64,000 bases of DNA from Paenibacillus sp. Soil787 (GTDB lineage Bacteria; Bacillota; Bacilli; Paenibacillales; NBRC-103111): assembly GCF_001429545.1 (NCBI RefSeq), contig NZ_LMSP01000006.1, forward strand, positions 103,615 through 167,614, in the 5' to 3' direction. The notes under the pieces were generated by a model, which saw only the letters and a list, made by a program, of their open reading frames with translations, did no database searches and was not told the DNA's origin. Within the stretch, counting starts at the first letter, position 1, and each line of letters starts with the position of its first letter. The position numbers and the translations under genes were made by a program. Shown in pieces: positions 1 through 8,065 of the stretch.

Positions 1-240
1 AGTCCGAAAACGACTTCTCGAAGCTAGAAGGATGCTTTTTACCCACAAATGTATGCTGAAAGGGCCGAAATGGACTTCTCACCGTCGATAAAGTAGCAAA
101 GATCCGGGAGCTCGAATATCGACTTCTCAACCTTCAAACGCCTACCTCGCAACGGTTTTTCGCTGCATTTAGGTTTCGTTTCCGAGCCTATTTGGATCAC
201 TCCTCGCGGAAAGCTCGATTTCCGCACCTATTTCAATAAC
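1..240. repeat. Degenerate intergenic repeat array, core GACTTCTC
   Basis: This stretch has no convincing gene. The core GACTTCTC or a close variant recurs near 11, 72, 121, 193 (looser) and 237, often preceded by a CGAAAA- or CGAAAT-like block. The spacing is roughly 45-75 bp. The 62-codon reading frame on the minus strand looks like chance: it is short, has no ribosome site and a nonsense-like composition. The array ends right beside the damaged nitroreductase gene. Confidence 0.5.
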
Positions 241-253
241 TTCTCAACGAAAG

Positions 254-694
254 CTATTCGGTAAACCAACTTTTACTCCGGGTGATAAAGAGTTCCAACC
301 ACTTGAAGACCGCGTGAGGCATTTGGGCAAGCAGCTTCCACTCGCTTGGAAGGTTCCACGTTTGTGCAACTTCCTCGTTAATCAAAGGATTGTAGTGCTG
401 AAGTGATGCGCCAAGACCTTCTTGCTCCAGCGCCGTCCATACTACAAATTGCAGCATGCCTGAGGATTGGTTGGACCAGATCGGGAAATTGTCAGCATCG
501 GCAGCAAATTGCTTTTGCAGATTCTCTACGGTCGTCTCATCTTCAAAGAATAACTCCGTTCCATACCCGCTTTTGAAACTATCGATACGTTCCTCAGTTG
601 GCGCGAAGCTGTCAGTAGGCACGATCTTTCTCAGTGTTTCCTTCGTAATGTTCCACAATTTTTCGGATTGCTCGCCGAATAATACAACAACTCT
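254..694 (-). pseudogene. Nitroreductase-family pseudogene: 5' truncated, 3' end inverted in place
   Basis: The minus strand encodes the middle of an FMN nitroreductase-family protein (blocks RVVVLFGEQ, LWNITKETLRKIVP, NFPIWSNQSSGMLQFV, GLGASLQHYNPLI, WKLLAQMP). Homology begins abruptly at RVVVLFG (694), just after an in-frame stop, so the first ~60 residues, including the usual N-terminal Arg-rich FMN-binding motif, are absent. After QMP the expected C-terminal tail is not on this strand. It is readable on the plus strand at 257-316 as exactly 20 codons beginning FGKPTFTPGDKEF and ending LEDRV. The tail was thus flipped as a 60-bp block, leaving frame and stop codon (254-256) intact. No promoter or ribosome site supports the remaining frame, which could start at the ATG at 658. 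A functional protein is unlikely. Confidence 0.85.
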
Positions 695-813
695 ATGAAT
701 TCATCTTTTTGTCAAGCAAATTTACATTACATTTCAAAAGGTCGTCGAAGTTTGAGATCCCTCCCCGAGGGGAATAATCGGATGTAAATCCATATCAGGA
801 GGGACGAATTTAC

Positions 814-1701
814 ATGGCGGTCACAACCAAAGGAACACTGCTCGTGGAAGGGCATGAGCTGACAATTACGAACCCGAACAAGCTTTTATGGCCTGAAATG
901 GGCATTACTAAGGCTGATTATCTCGCCAAGTTAACCGAGTTGTCTCCATTCCTGCTGCGCTATTGCCGTAATCGCCACTTAACAACGATTCGTTTCCCTA
1001 ACGGGTATAATGAAAAATCCTTTTATCAAAAAAATGCCCCCGATCCGGTACCTAGCTTCGTGAAGCTGGCGCCGCTGGATGGCATTAATTACATCAATCT
1101 AGACTCGTTACCCACCCTGATTTGGCTGGGAAATTTGGCTTGTTTGGAGTTTCATCCTTCCTTCCACCGAATTGGCGAGACGCTGCCAGCAGAATGGGTA
1201 ATCGATATCGATCCATCCCTAGAGGAAGAGCCGCGAATTATGGAGGCTGCCCATATCATTGGAGAAGTGCTGGATTCCCTGCATATTCAGTCGATTCCCA
1301 AAACCTCAGGCGCTACCGGTGTTCAGATCTACATCCCTATTCAGTATGGCTACACATTTGAACAGCTTCGCCGTATCGGTCATTTCATTGGCGCCTTTGT
1401 CGTGAAGAAGTATCCTAATCTTTTTACCATCGAAAGGTTCAAGAAAAATCGCGGCGATAAAATTTACGTTGACTACCTACAGCACTGGTATGGAAAAACA
1501 TTATCTGCGCCTTATACACCACGCGCCAAAAAGGACGCCTCTGTTTCCACCCCCCTGTTATGGAAAGAGGTTGAGATGCGTCCTAGCATTCGTGATTTCA
1601 ACTTACATACGATGATGAACCGTTTGAGAACGTATGGCGACCTCATTGAGAAGGTGCCTCTGCAAAATTTGAACGCTATCTTAGACCGCCTCCAAGGATA
1701 A
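814..1701 (+). CDS. LigD-type polymerase/primase domain protein (NHEJ)
   Basis: A 295-residue stand-alone polymerase domain of the LigD (archaeo-eukaryotic primase-like) family. In this family it adds (ribo)nucleotides at broken DNA ends during Ku-dependent non-homologous end joining. The catalytic carboxylates are visible: DID at residues 131-133 and the third Asp in YVD at 218-220. The SGATGVQIYIP nucleotide-binding block starts at 165. There is no ligase or nuclease domain, as is common for spore formers where ligase and polymerase are separate genes. Start ATG 814 follows AGGAGGG at a good distance. Neither Ku nor a ligase is in the window. The last codons and the TAA stop lie inside a copy of the dispersed repeat at 1691-1786, so the C-terminus may have been redefined by repeat insertion. 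Confidence 0.9.
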   Translation: MAVTTKGTLLVEGHELTITNPNKLLWPEMGITKADYLAKLTELSPFLLRYCRNRHLTTIRFPNGYNEKSFYQKNAPDPVPSFVKLAPLDGINYINLDSLPTLIWLGNLACLEFHPSFHRIGETLPAEWVIDIDPSLEEEPRIMEAAHIIGEVLDSLHIQSIPKTSGATGVQIYIPIQYGYTFEQLRRIGHFIGAFVVKKYPNLFTIERFKKNRGDKIYVDYLQHWYGKTLSAPYTPRAKKDASVSTPLLWKEVEMRPSIRDFNLHTMMNRLRTYGDLIEKVPLQNLNAILDRLQG

Positions 1702-1786
1702 ACGACTCCGTCGTCCTTCAGGGACGAGCGCGTTTTGTCAAGGTAGATGCGAAGCAAAAGTATAATACTTATACTTTCTTATCTAC
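1691..1786. repeat. Dispersed ~95-bp repeat, copy A
   Basis: Near-identical to 18095-18181 and 31120-31211. It begins TCCAAGGATAAACGACTCCG and ends with a hairpin followed by TTATCTAC. It contains a bulged stem (AAGG..ACGAC-TCC-GTCGT-CCTT) and a perfect 9-bp stem (AAAGTATAA / TTATACTTT), the latter enclosed by GTAGAT and ATCTAC. This copy overlaps the 3' end of the LigD-type gene and supplies its stop codon. It lies between two genes that face each other, so it may also act as a terminator-like structure, although it has no long T-run. Confidence 0.9.
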
Positions 1787-1820
1787 AAATAAAATAGCAG
1801 CCTCGAATAGAACTACTCTA

Positions 1821-3257
1821 TTAGAACAAAGGGGATAATAATCGGGCAATGACTTCCTTCCCCTTTTCCACCCGGGACCTCTTCTCAAATTGGGCTAATT
1901 TCAGCTCAACACTCTCCTTCAAATCCATTAAAAAGTCAGCCTCTAAGCGCTTAATTACATCCTTATTAAACATCACGGCATTCAATTCAAAGTTGCTAAA
2001 AAAGCTGCGCATATCTACGTTCGCCGTACCTACTGTAGCCATTAAATGGTCAATGATCATGACCTTAGCGTGCATGAAGCCTTTGCGGTATAAATAGAAC
2101 TGTACCCCCGCCTGCATCAGCTCAAGCAGATACGATCGCGATGCATACTGAACGATTTGGGAATCTGATTTGTAAGGGAGAATAATACGGACATCGACAC
2201 CGCTGATAACCGCAGTTTTGAGTGCCATCGTGATACTTGGATCTGGAATAAAGTAGGGCGTTGTCATATAAATTCGCTTCTTAGCCGCTATAATACCTGC
2301 AAAAAACATCTCCTGAATCGCATCCCAATGGGCATCTGGACCGCTTGCAATAACCTGGATCAACGAGGCTTGCGGTTCATTATGCTCAGGAAATAACGAT
2401 TCTTCAACTAATCGATCCCCGCCAACGAACATCCAATCGGTCATAAAGGTCTGCTGCAAGTAATACACCGCATCACCGTGCAGCATGAGATGGGTATCCC
2501 GCCAGAAACCAAGCTTTCGGTCTTTCCCTAAGTATTCATCGGCAATATTAATACCGCCAACGAACCCCACCAAACCGTCTACGACAATAATTTTTCGATG
2601 ATTGCGATAGTTCATTCGTTTATCGAAGAAGGCAATGAGCGGACGCAAGAAAGGATGAATTTCAATCCCGGCTTGCTTAAATTTATTTATGTAAGCTGTA
2701 GAAAGCGTATAGCTGCCCACCCCGTCATAAATTACTCTGACCTTGACACCCTCCTTCGCCTTACGAATCAGAACTTCTTGAAATTTCACACCGGTTTCAT
2801 CATGTCTTATGGTATAAAATTCAAAATGGATATGACTTCTCGCCTGCTCAATCGCCTTTATCATAGCCTCGTAAGTGACTTCCCCATTCGTCAGCACTTC
2901 AACTCGATTCTTCGGGGTAATGGGCGACCCCGGAATGTTATGGAGCAATCCACAAAGACGCGGCTCATCAAACAGTTGATAACTCTCCGCATTATTCGCA
3001 ATCGCAGCCGATTCCTTATACATCCAATGATGTTTAATTTCATCCATTTTGCGGCGTCCTTTGCGCCGAACCATTTTCCTTTGGGTATATTCCTTAGCTA
3101 AGAAATAGTACATGATAAATCCGATAATTGGAAAAATAAACAAAACGAGCAGCCAAGCCACCGTTTTGGCTGGCCTTTTGTATTCACCGATCAGAATCGT
3201 GGCGGTCTGAAAGATGAATAGCAGCAGTAGTATGACAACCCACAACAAAAGCTCCAT
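1821..3257 (-). CDS. cls: Cardiolipin synthase (phospholipase D superfamily)
   Basis: A membrane enzyme that makes cardiolipin by transferring a phosphatidyl group between two phosphatidylglycerols. Two N-terminal membrane segments (about residues 2-20 and 34-55) precede two HKD phospholipase-D motifs: HRKIIVVDGLVGFVGG with its His near residue 220, and HAKVMIIDHLMATVGTAN with its His near 396. The length (~478 residues) is normal for the family. The start is uncertain. The ATG at 3257 begins the family-like sequence MELLLWVV, but its GAGGAG sits almost against the codon. An in-frame ATG at 3326 would add 23 poorly hydrophobic residues. The gene is divergent from ger operon 1. Confidence 0.92.
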   Translation of the reverse strand: MELLLWVVILLLLFIFQTATILIGEYKRPAKTVAWLLVLFIFPIIGFIMYYFLAKEYTQRKMVRRKGRRKMDEIKHHWMYKESAAIANNAESYQLFDEPRLCGLLHNIPGSPITPKNRVEVLTNGEVTYEAMIKAIEQARSHIHFEFYTIRHDETGVKFQEVLIRKAKEGVKVRVIYDGVGSYTLSTAYINKFKQAGIEIHPFLRPLIAFFDKRMNYRNHRKIIVVDGLVGFVGGINIADEYLGKDRKLGFWRDTHLMLHGDAVYYLQQTFMTDWMFVGGDRLVEESLFPEHNEPQASLIQVIASGPDAHWDAIQEMFFAGIIAAKKRIYMTTPYFIPDPSITMALKTAVISGVDVRIILPYKSDSQIVQYASRSYLLELMQAGVQFYLYRKGFMHAKVMIIDHLMATVGTANVDMRSFFSNFELNAVMFNKDVIKRLEADFLMDLKESVELKLAQFEKRSRVEKGKEVIARLLSPLF

Positions 3258-3451
3258 CTCCTCTACCAATTCCCCCAGATTTCTTGTCCTGATAGCTTTT
3301 GCCAAGGGCTTCTCATCTATACCCATCCTTCAATCTGAACTGGGCCGAATAAAATTTTCCAACTTTCGTAATAAAATCCTTTCATTTCGAGAAAAATAAG
3401 AAACGCATTCCTATCATCTTCATGCAGATTGCGGCAGGAGGGGCCAGCGCA

Positions 3452-5128
3452 ATGGTTAAAGCATCCAAACAATTGATGAAAAGTATCCTGCGTAAACGCC
3501 CGTCAGACAGGCTCGGTGAGAATGATGAGCAATCCGAGCTTATTGATTCGCTTGACTATCATTTCATCGAAGAACTTAAGCAAACTAAACTATCCCTTCT
3601 TCTACATGATAATCATGTATTTATTAAAGCCATGTTTCAGGACTGCTCTGATGTCGTCGTCCGTGAATTCGAGATCGAACCGCACATTCCGGCACTGCTG
3701 CTCTTCGTTGATGGACTAACCAACACCCAACTGCTCAACGAAACGATGAAATCGTTAATGATTCTGGGTGGCGGCCAAACAGCAATCGACCGCATCGTTG
3801 GCACGATACTGCCGGTGTCTCAGACACAGATCTCCGATAATTACGGAGACCTGCTCGTTTCAGTTTTGGGCGGGGATACCGCCCTGCTCGTGGAAGGCAA
3901 CGCGAAAGCCATTCTGCTTGGTATTCGCGGTACAGAGAAGCGTTCCGTCGGCGAGCCGGAGACGGAAACTGTCGTGCGCGGACCGAAAGAGGGTTTCGTG
4001 GAGAGTATTCGCACGAACACCTCAATGATCCGCCGCAAACTAAAGACGCCTAGACTCAAGATGAAATCCATGAGCGTCGGCAAAGAGAGCAATACCGCTC
4101 TTGTCATCTGCTATCTCGACGACTTGGCCATGCCCTCTCTTGTTGAGGAAGTGGTCAAGCGGATTGAGCAAATCAAGATCGATGCCATTTTGGAGTCAGG
4201 CATGCTTGAAGAACTCATCCAAGATGATGCGTATTCACCCTTTCCACAGATCCAATTCACAGAACGGCCAGACGTTATTGCCAGTGCTCTCCTGCAAGGA
4301 CGAGTGGCCATTCTTGTTGATGGCACACCCTTTGCACTTGTCGTCCCTTTCGTATTCATACAGGTTATGCAAGCGAGTGAGGATTATTATGAACGATTCC
4401 AAATTGGTTCACTATTACGCTTGCTGCGTTACATCTTCTTGTTTCTGTCGCTCACCGCACCTGCTCTGTATGTCGCTATAACGACTTTTCACCATGAACT
4501 ACTACCAACAACTCTGATGTTAAGTGTTGCCGCCGCCCGTGAAGCGATTCCGTTCCCAGCTGTTGTTGAGGCGTTCATCATGGAAATTACCTTCGAAGCT
4601 TTACGCGAAGCAGGCATCCGATTGCCCAAAGCGGTCGGCTCCGCTGTCTCCATCTTAGGTGCGCTCGTTGTTGGACAAGCCGCTGTTCAAGCCGGCATCG
4701 TTTCCGCACCGATCGTTATCGTCGTATCCATTACCGGGATTGCTTCGTTCACCATCCCGCGCTATAACGGCGCTATCGCTATTCGGATGCTGCGTTTTCC
4801 CTTTCTAATCGTTGCGTCCGTATTCGGTTTCTACGGAATCATCTTCTGCTTGTTGATTTTGTTCGGACATATGGCGAATTTACGGTCCTTCGGAGTGCCT
4901 TATTTATCCCCATTAGGACCGTTATCCGCTGGAGATTTACAAGATTCGCTGGTTCGCTCTCCTTGGTGGGCGATGGAGAAACGACCTGCATTTATGGCAA
5001 TTCAAGACACACAGCACATGGATAGCAAGCTGCCTCAGCAAATCAAGGAGGACGGAGGCGTAGACGGAAGCAGAATTCAGCATGAGCATAAAGCGAGTGA
5101 GGAGGGCAATTCAAATGACTCATCGTAG
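3452..5128 (+). CDS. Spore germinant receptor subunit A (GerA family)
   Basis: The A subunit of a Ger-type nutrient receptor of the spore inner membrane. The family has a large soluble N-terminal domain, several membrane helices in the middle and a cytoplasmic tail. Here the soluble part runs to about residue 310, with blocks such as RGPKEGFVESIRTN and the FTERPDVIASALLQGRVAIL region. Helices follow around 325-500, and a polar tail ends the protein. I chose ATG 3452 because AGGAGG lies 10 nt upstream; an in-frame ATG at 3422 has no ribosome site. It is the first gene of a four-gene operon, and its end overlaps the next start by 14 bp. The specific germinant cannot be told from sequence. Confidence 0.93.
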   Translation: MVKASKQLMKSILRKRPSDRLGENDEQSELIDSLDYHFIEELKQTKLSLLLHDNHVFIKAMFQDCSDVVVREFEIEPHIPALLLFVDGLTNTQLLNETMKSLMILGGGQTAIDRIVGTILPVSQTQISDNYGDLLVSVLGGDTALLVEGNAKAILLGIRGTEKRSVGEPETETVVRGPKEGFVESIRTNTSMIRRKLKTPRLKMKSMSVGKESNTALVICYLDDLAMPSLVEEVVKRIEQIKIDAILESGMLEELIQDDAYSPFPQIQFTERPDVIASALLQGRVAILVDGTPFALVVPFVFIQVMQASEDYYERFQIGSLLRLLRYIFLFLSLTAPALYVAITTFHHELLPTTLMLSVAAAREAIPFPAVVEAFIMEITFEALREAGIRLPKAVGSAVSILGALVVGQAAVQAGIVSAPIVIVVSITGIASFTIPRYNGAIAIRMLRFPFLIVASVFGFYGIIFCLLILFGHMANLRSFGVPYLSPLGPLSAGDLQDSLVRSPWWAMEKRPAFMAIQDTQHMDSKLPQQIKEDGGVDGSRIQHEHKASEEGNSNDSS

Positions 5129-6293
5129 GCGTCTTTTCGTGTTTGGGATGATGATCACCCTCATGCTGACATTCCTAACAGGCTGTTGGGATCGTACCGA
5201 AACCAACGATATCGCCTTTGTGCTCACTTCCTCCATTGATCTGGAGGACGATGGCAAGTATCGCGTTACCTATATGTTACCCCTTCCCGGTTCCATGGGC
5301 GGTGCCAGCGGGGGTGGAGGCGGTACGAGCGGAGGTAAAAGTTACTATATCGATTCGGAGGTCGGATCGACGATACGAGACGCAACAAGCAAACTGCAGA
5401 TGCGAATGTCACGCAGACTGTTTCTGTCTCATCGACGTACGATCGTCTTAGGCGAAAAGCTTGCCAAGGCAGGCATTGGCATCATGTTTGACGATGCGGC
5501 ACGGACACCGGAGAGTCGGTTGACCTGCTTTCTCGTAGTGACCAAAGGCAAAGGCTACGACCTGCTGAATGCAGAGCCCAAGTTTGAACGTTTTCCCTCC
5601 GAGGTTATTCGAGAAATAACCAAATCGCACCGCGCGATGGCGACATCCACGAAGGATATTGGCCTTGCGCTTAGCTTTAACAGTGATCCTATTTTGAGCT
5701 ACCTCGAAGCCAAGGAAACTCAAGGCGCCAAGAAGCCCTCTCAAGAAATTCAGTTGGTCGGCTATGGTCAGTTCAAAGGAGACCGAATGGTTGGCATTTA
5801 CAAGAACCAGGAGACGAATGGACTCATGTGGCTGAGAAACTATGTTAGAGAGCATCTTCTCACTTTTCCGTTTGAATCAGGCAAAGATATCTCCATTCTA
5901 GTTAAGGAAGGAAATACCGAAATCAAACCTATACTGCAAGGGGACAAGGTCATCTTTGAACTTAAGCTAGAGGCAAAAGGTGTCATTGGTGAAGATTTAT
6001 CCGAACAAGATCTCAACAAGCCGGAGGCCATCCACAAGGTGGAACGTAAATTCGCAGAGCAAGTGAAGAAATGCGTCCAAGCCGCCATTAAGCAAATGCA
6101 AAAGGAAGGGACCGATTCAGCGCAACTGGGATTAATGATTTGGAGAAGTCATCCTAATACGTGGAACAACGGTTTAAAAGAACGGTGGCCTGAGGTGTTT
6201 AAAGAAGCCGAATTCCGCATCAAAGTGGAAGCCTCTATCACCGAAACCGGTCTTATCAATCAGAATGTGACCAAAGATGGGAGCCAGCCATGA
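5115..6293 (+). CDS. Spore germinant receptor subunit C, lipoprotein (GerC family)
   Basis: The C subunit of the same receptor, a lipoprotein of the spore inner membrane. After a positively charged start (MTHRRR) and a hydrophobic stretch comes the lipobox LTGC, with the lipidated Cys at residue 24, followed by the family's WDRTETND. A Gly/Ser-rich insert (about residues 60-76) is unusual, and the rest follows the GerC pattern (EVIREITKSHRA; C-terminal KVEASITETGLINQ). ATG 5115 is chosen because GAGGAGGG is 9 nt upstream. An ATG at 5082 would add a charged extension before the signal peptide. The stop overlaps the start of the following small gene as ATGA, implying translational coupling. Confidence 0.92.
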   Translation: MTHRRRLFVFGMMITLMLTFLTGCWDRTETNDIAFVLTSSIDLEDDGKYRVTYMLPLPGSMGGASGGGGGTSGGKSYYIDSEVGSTIRDATSKLQMRMSRRLFLSHRRTIVLGEKLAKAGIGIMFDDAARTPESRLTCFLVVTKGKGYDLLNAEPKFERFPSEVIREITKSHRAMATSTKDIGLALSFNSDPILSYLEAKETQGAKKPSQEIQLVGYGQFKGDRMVGIYKNQETNGLMWLRNYVREHLLTFPFESGKDISILVKEGNTEIKPILQGDKVIFELKLEAKGVIGEDLSEQDLNKPEAIHKVERKFAEQVKKCVQAAIKQMQKEGTDSAQLGLMIWRSHPNTWNNGLKERWPEVFKEAEFRIKVEASITETGLINQNVTKDGSQP

Positions 6294-6520
6294 ACAGCAT
6301 ATTTATACTGATCTTTCTATTCATTATGATTGCCAGCCTTTTGATAGACCGCAAGGTACTTAAGCATCAGAAAGGCAGCGTAAAGGCGGCATATGGGTTA
6401 ATTACCTTTGTCACATTCGTACTTTTTATCACCAAATATTTACACATACCTATTCCAATGCCATCGCGCTTCTTTATCCACACGGTCTCCCCTTGGTTTA
6501 GTCATTTAATGGGCATTTGA
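6290..6520 (+). CDS. Small two-helix membrane protein inside the ger operon (possible D subunit)
   Basis: A 76-residue very hydrophobic protein with two predicted membrane helices (about residues 2-20 and 33-52) and a short tail containing IPIPMPSRFF. Its ATG overlaps the gerC-type stop (ATGA), and the B-subunit gene follows, so it is almost certainly made with the receptor. Some spore formers have small two-helix D subunits in ger operons that modulate germination. This could be one, but I base that on size, topology and position, not on a recognised signature. The second ger operon in the window has no equivalent. Confidence 0.8.
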   Translation: MNSIFILIFLFIMIASLLIDRKVLKHQKGSVKAAYGLITFVTFVLFITKYLHIPIPMPSRFFIHTVSPWFSHLMGI

Positions 6521-6591
6521 TTGCAAATTAGCATCAATAACGCAATGATTTAGTGATCAGCCCAGAAGCAATCGAAAAGGCGGTGTCTTTC

Positions 6592-7962
6592 ATGGATAAA
6601 AAACAAGTGATTAACCAGAGACAGCTGGCGTGGCTGGCCTCATCCGTCATCACAAGCGGAGGCATCTTTACATTGCAAAATGTACTGATTCGAGTAAGTG
6701 AGATGGATGCATGGTTCAGCTATATCCTATCTGTTTTCTATATATTTGTGATTGCAGCCTTTTTCGGATATCTAGTGAAGATGTTTCCCAAGCGGAACAT
6801 TTTCGAAATATCCATACATGTGCTGGGACGCTGGGGCGGTACTGCCGTCAATCTGTTGATTTTGTTCCACTTCTGGCAAATTCTCGTACAGGATCTGGCT
6901 TCCGCGTCGAAATACAATTCCACTTTGTTGCTGCACAACACACCCTTGGAAATCTTAGTTCTGATGCCCTGTTTGTATCTGATTTATTTTGGGAGAACCA
7001 GCGTTGAAATCGTCGCTCGCGTAAACGATATGTTCTATCCTCTCTTCGTCATCGCGACTTTATCAATGCCGCTGTTGCTATCAAACGAATTCAATCTTCG
7101 GCTCGCATTGCCCGTTTTTGCAATGCCGTTCAAACAATTGGCCTTCAGCAACCTGCTTACTATCGGAAGTGCGGGTGATATTTTCATTCTCGGCGCCTTT
7201 CTGCATACGATGTACAACGCAAATCAAATCCGTTCCGCAATCCGACACGGATCCCTGCTCGGTATTTGCCTGTTCACGCTTCTCATTTTTTTGGTACTTA
7301 CCGTTTTGGGACCGAAAATGCCAGCGAACTTCATATATCCCGCTTACAATTTGGTGCAAATGATCCATGTGACGGATTTCCTCGATCGGCTTGATATCGT
7401 TCTCCTGACCATCTGGTTACCCGTCCTAGCTTGCAAAATGATCGCGATTTATTTAGCGATTCTCTTAGGCATTAGCTCGATCATCAAGGAGCGCAACTAT
7501 CCCGTCATTAACAAGCAGGTCTCGCTTTTGGTGGGGTTAACGACTATTCTATCGTTCAAGAGTATCACGGAGGTGCTCGCCTTTGCGAATTTCAGCATGC
7601 CGCTCATTGTACTGGGATATCAGCCTTTCGTCATCGGTATCCTATTCGCTGCCGCGAAGATCAAGCAGCGGAAACAGCTTCATCCAGCGGTGTCGCCCAG
7701 TGACAGTGGGAATTCAAATACAACTGCTCCTGAGCAGATGACCAAGGTCACTGTGCGATTCTCCTACAAGCAATGGGTTTGGCTGGGCAATATCCTGATC
7801 GTTTTTTGCACTGTCAGCATCTTCATCGGACTTGCCTTCGGCAAGTATATGCCCATCATGAGCATAGCCTGCGCTATGTGTTTTGCTTGTTGTTTATTCC
7901 TTACGCTCCTGACAACTTATATGGAGGTGAACCGTTCGAAGCAATCACAAGCCGGTAAATGA
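6592..7962 (+). CDS. Spore germinant receptor subunit B (GerB/APC-like permease) with C-terminal extension
   Basis: An integral membrane receptor subunit related to amino-acid permeases, thought to bind the germinant. Around ten helices span about residues 10-370, in the normal GerB arrangement. After a hydrophilic linker (about 370-400) there is an extra C-terminal part with two more helices (WVWLGNILIVFCTVSIFIGL and ACAMCFACCLFLTLL), making it ~456 residues against ~365 usual. The start ATG 6592 follows AAGGCGGTG. An upstream in-frame GTG (6553) lacks a ribosome site. It is the last gene of the operon. Confidence 0.9.
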   Translation: MDKKQVINQRQLAWLASSVITSGGIFTLQNVLIRVSEMDAWFSYILSVFYIFVIAAFFGYLVKMFPKRNIFEISIHVLGRWGGTAVNLLILFHFWQILVQDLASASKYNSTLLLHNTPLEILVLMPCLYLIYFGRTSVEIVARVNDMFYPLFVIATLSMPLLLSNEFNLRLALPVFAMPFKQLAFSNLLTIGSAGDIFILGAFLHTMYNANQIRSAIRHGSLLGICLFTLLIFLVLTVLGPKMPANFIYPAYNLVQMIHVTDFLDRLDIVLLTIWLPVLACKMIAIYLAILLGISSIIKERNYPVINKQVSLLVGLTTILSFKSITEVLAFANFSMPLIVLGYQPFVIGILFAAAKIKQRKQLHPAVSPSDSGNSNTTAPEQMTKVTVRFSYKQWVWLGNILIVFCTVSIFIGLAFGKYMPIMSIACAMCFACCLFLTLLTTYMEVNRSKQSQAGK

Positions 7963-7966
7963 TTTA

Positions 7967-8013
7967 GGAACAACAACCGAATAATTAATTGCGAGTTATT
8001 AGTCGGTTGTTCC
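7967..8013 (+). terminator. Hairpin after ger operon 1
   Basis: GGAACAAC..CCGA pairs with TCGGTTGTTCC across a ~22-nt loop just after the B-subunit stop. No T-run follows, so it may be an mRNA 3' end stabiliser or a weak terminator. Confidence 0.45.
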
Positions 8014-8025
8014 TTAGCGGCAAAA

Positions 8026-8058
8026 AACAAAAAAACGCACCTGCCTAAACAGGTGCGT
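8026..8058 (-). terminator. Rho-independent terminator of the actin-like gene
   Basis: On the minus strand ACGCACCTG-TTTAGG-CAGGTGCGT forms a 9-bp stem followed by TTTTTTTG, immediately after the stop of the ParM-like gene. Confidence 0.9.
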
Positions 8059-8065
8059 TACATGG

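Noticed and set aside
1691-1786. Riboswitch
   Set aside because: The element is structured but lies at gene ends in three unrelated contexts, not in a 5' leader, and matches no riboswitch core I know.
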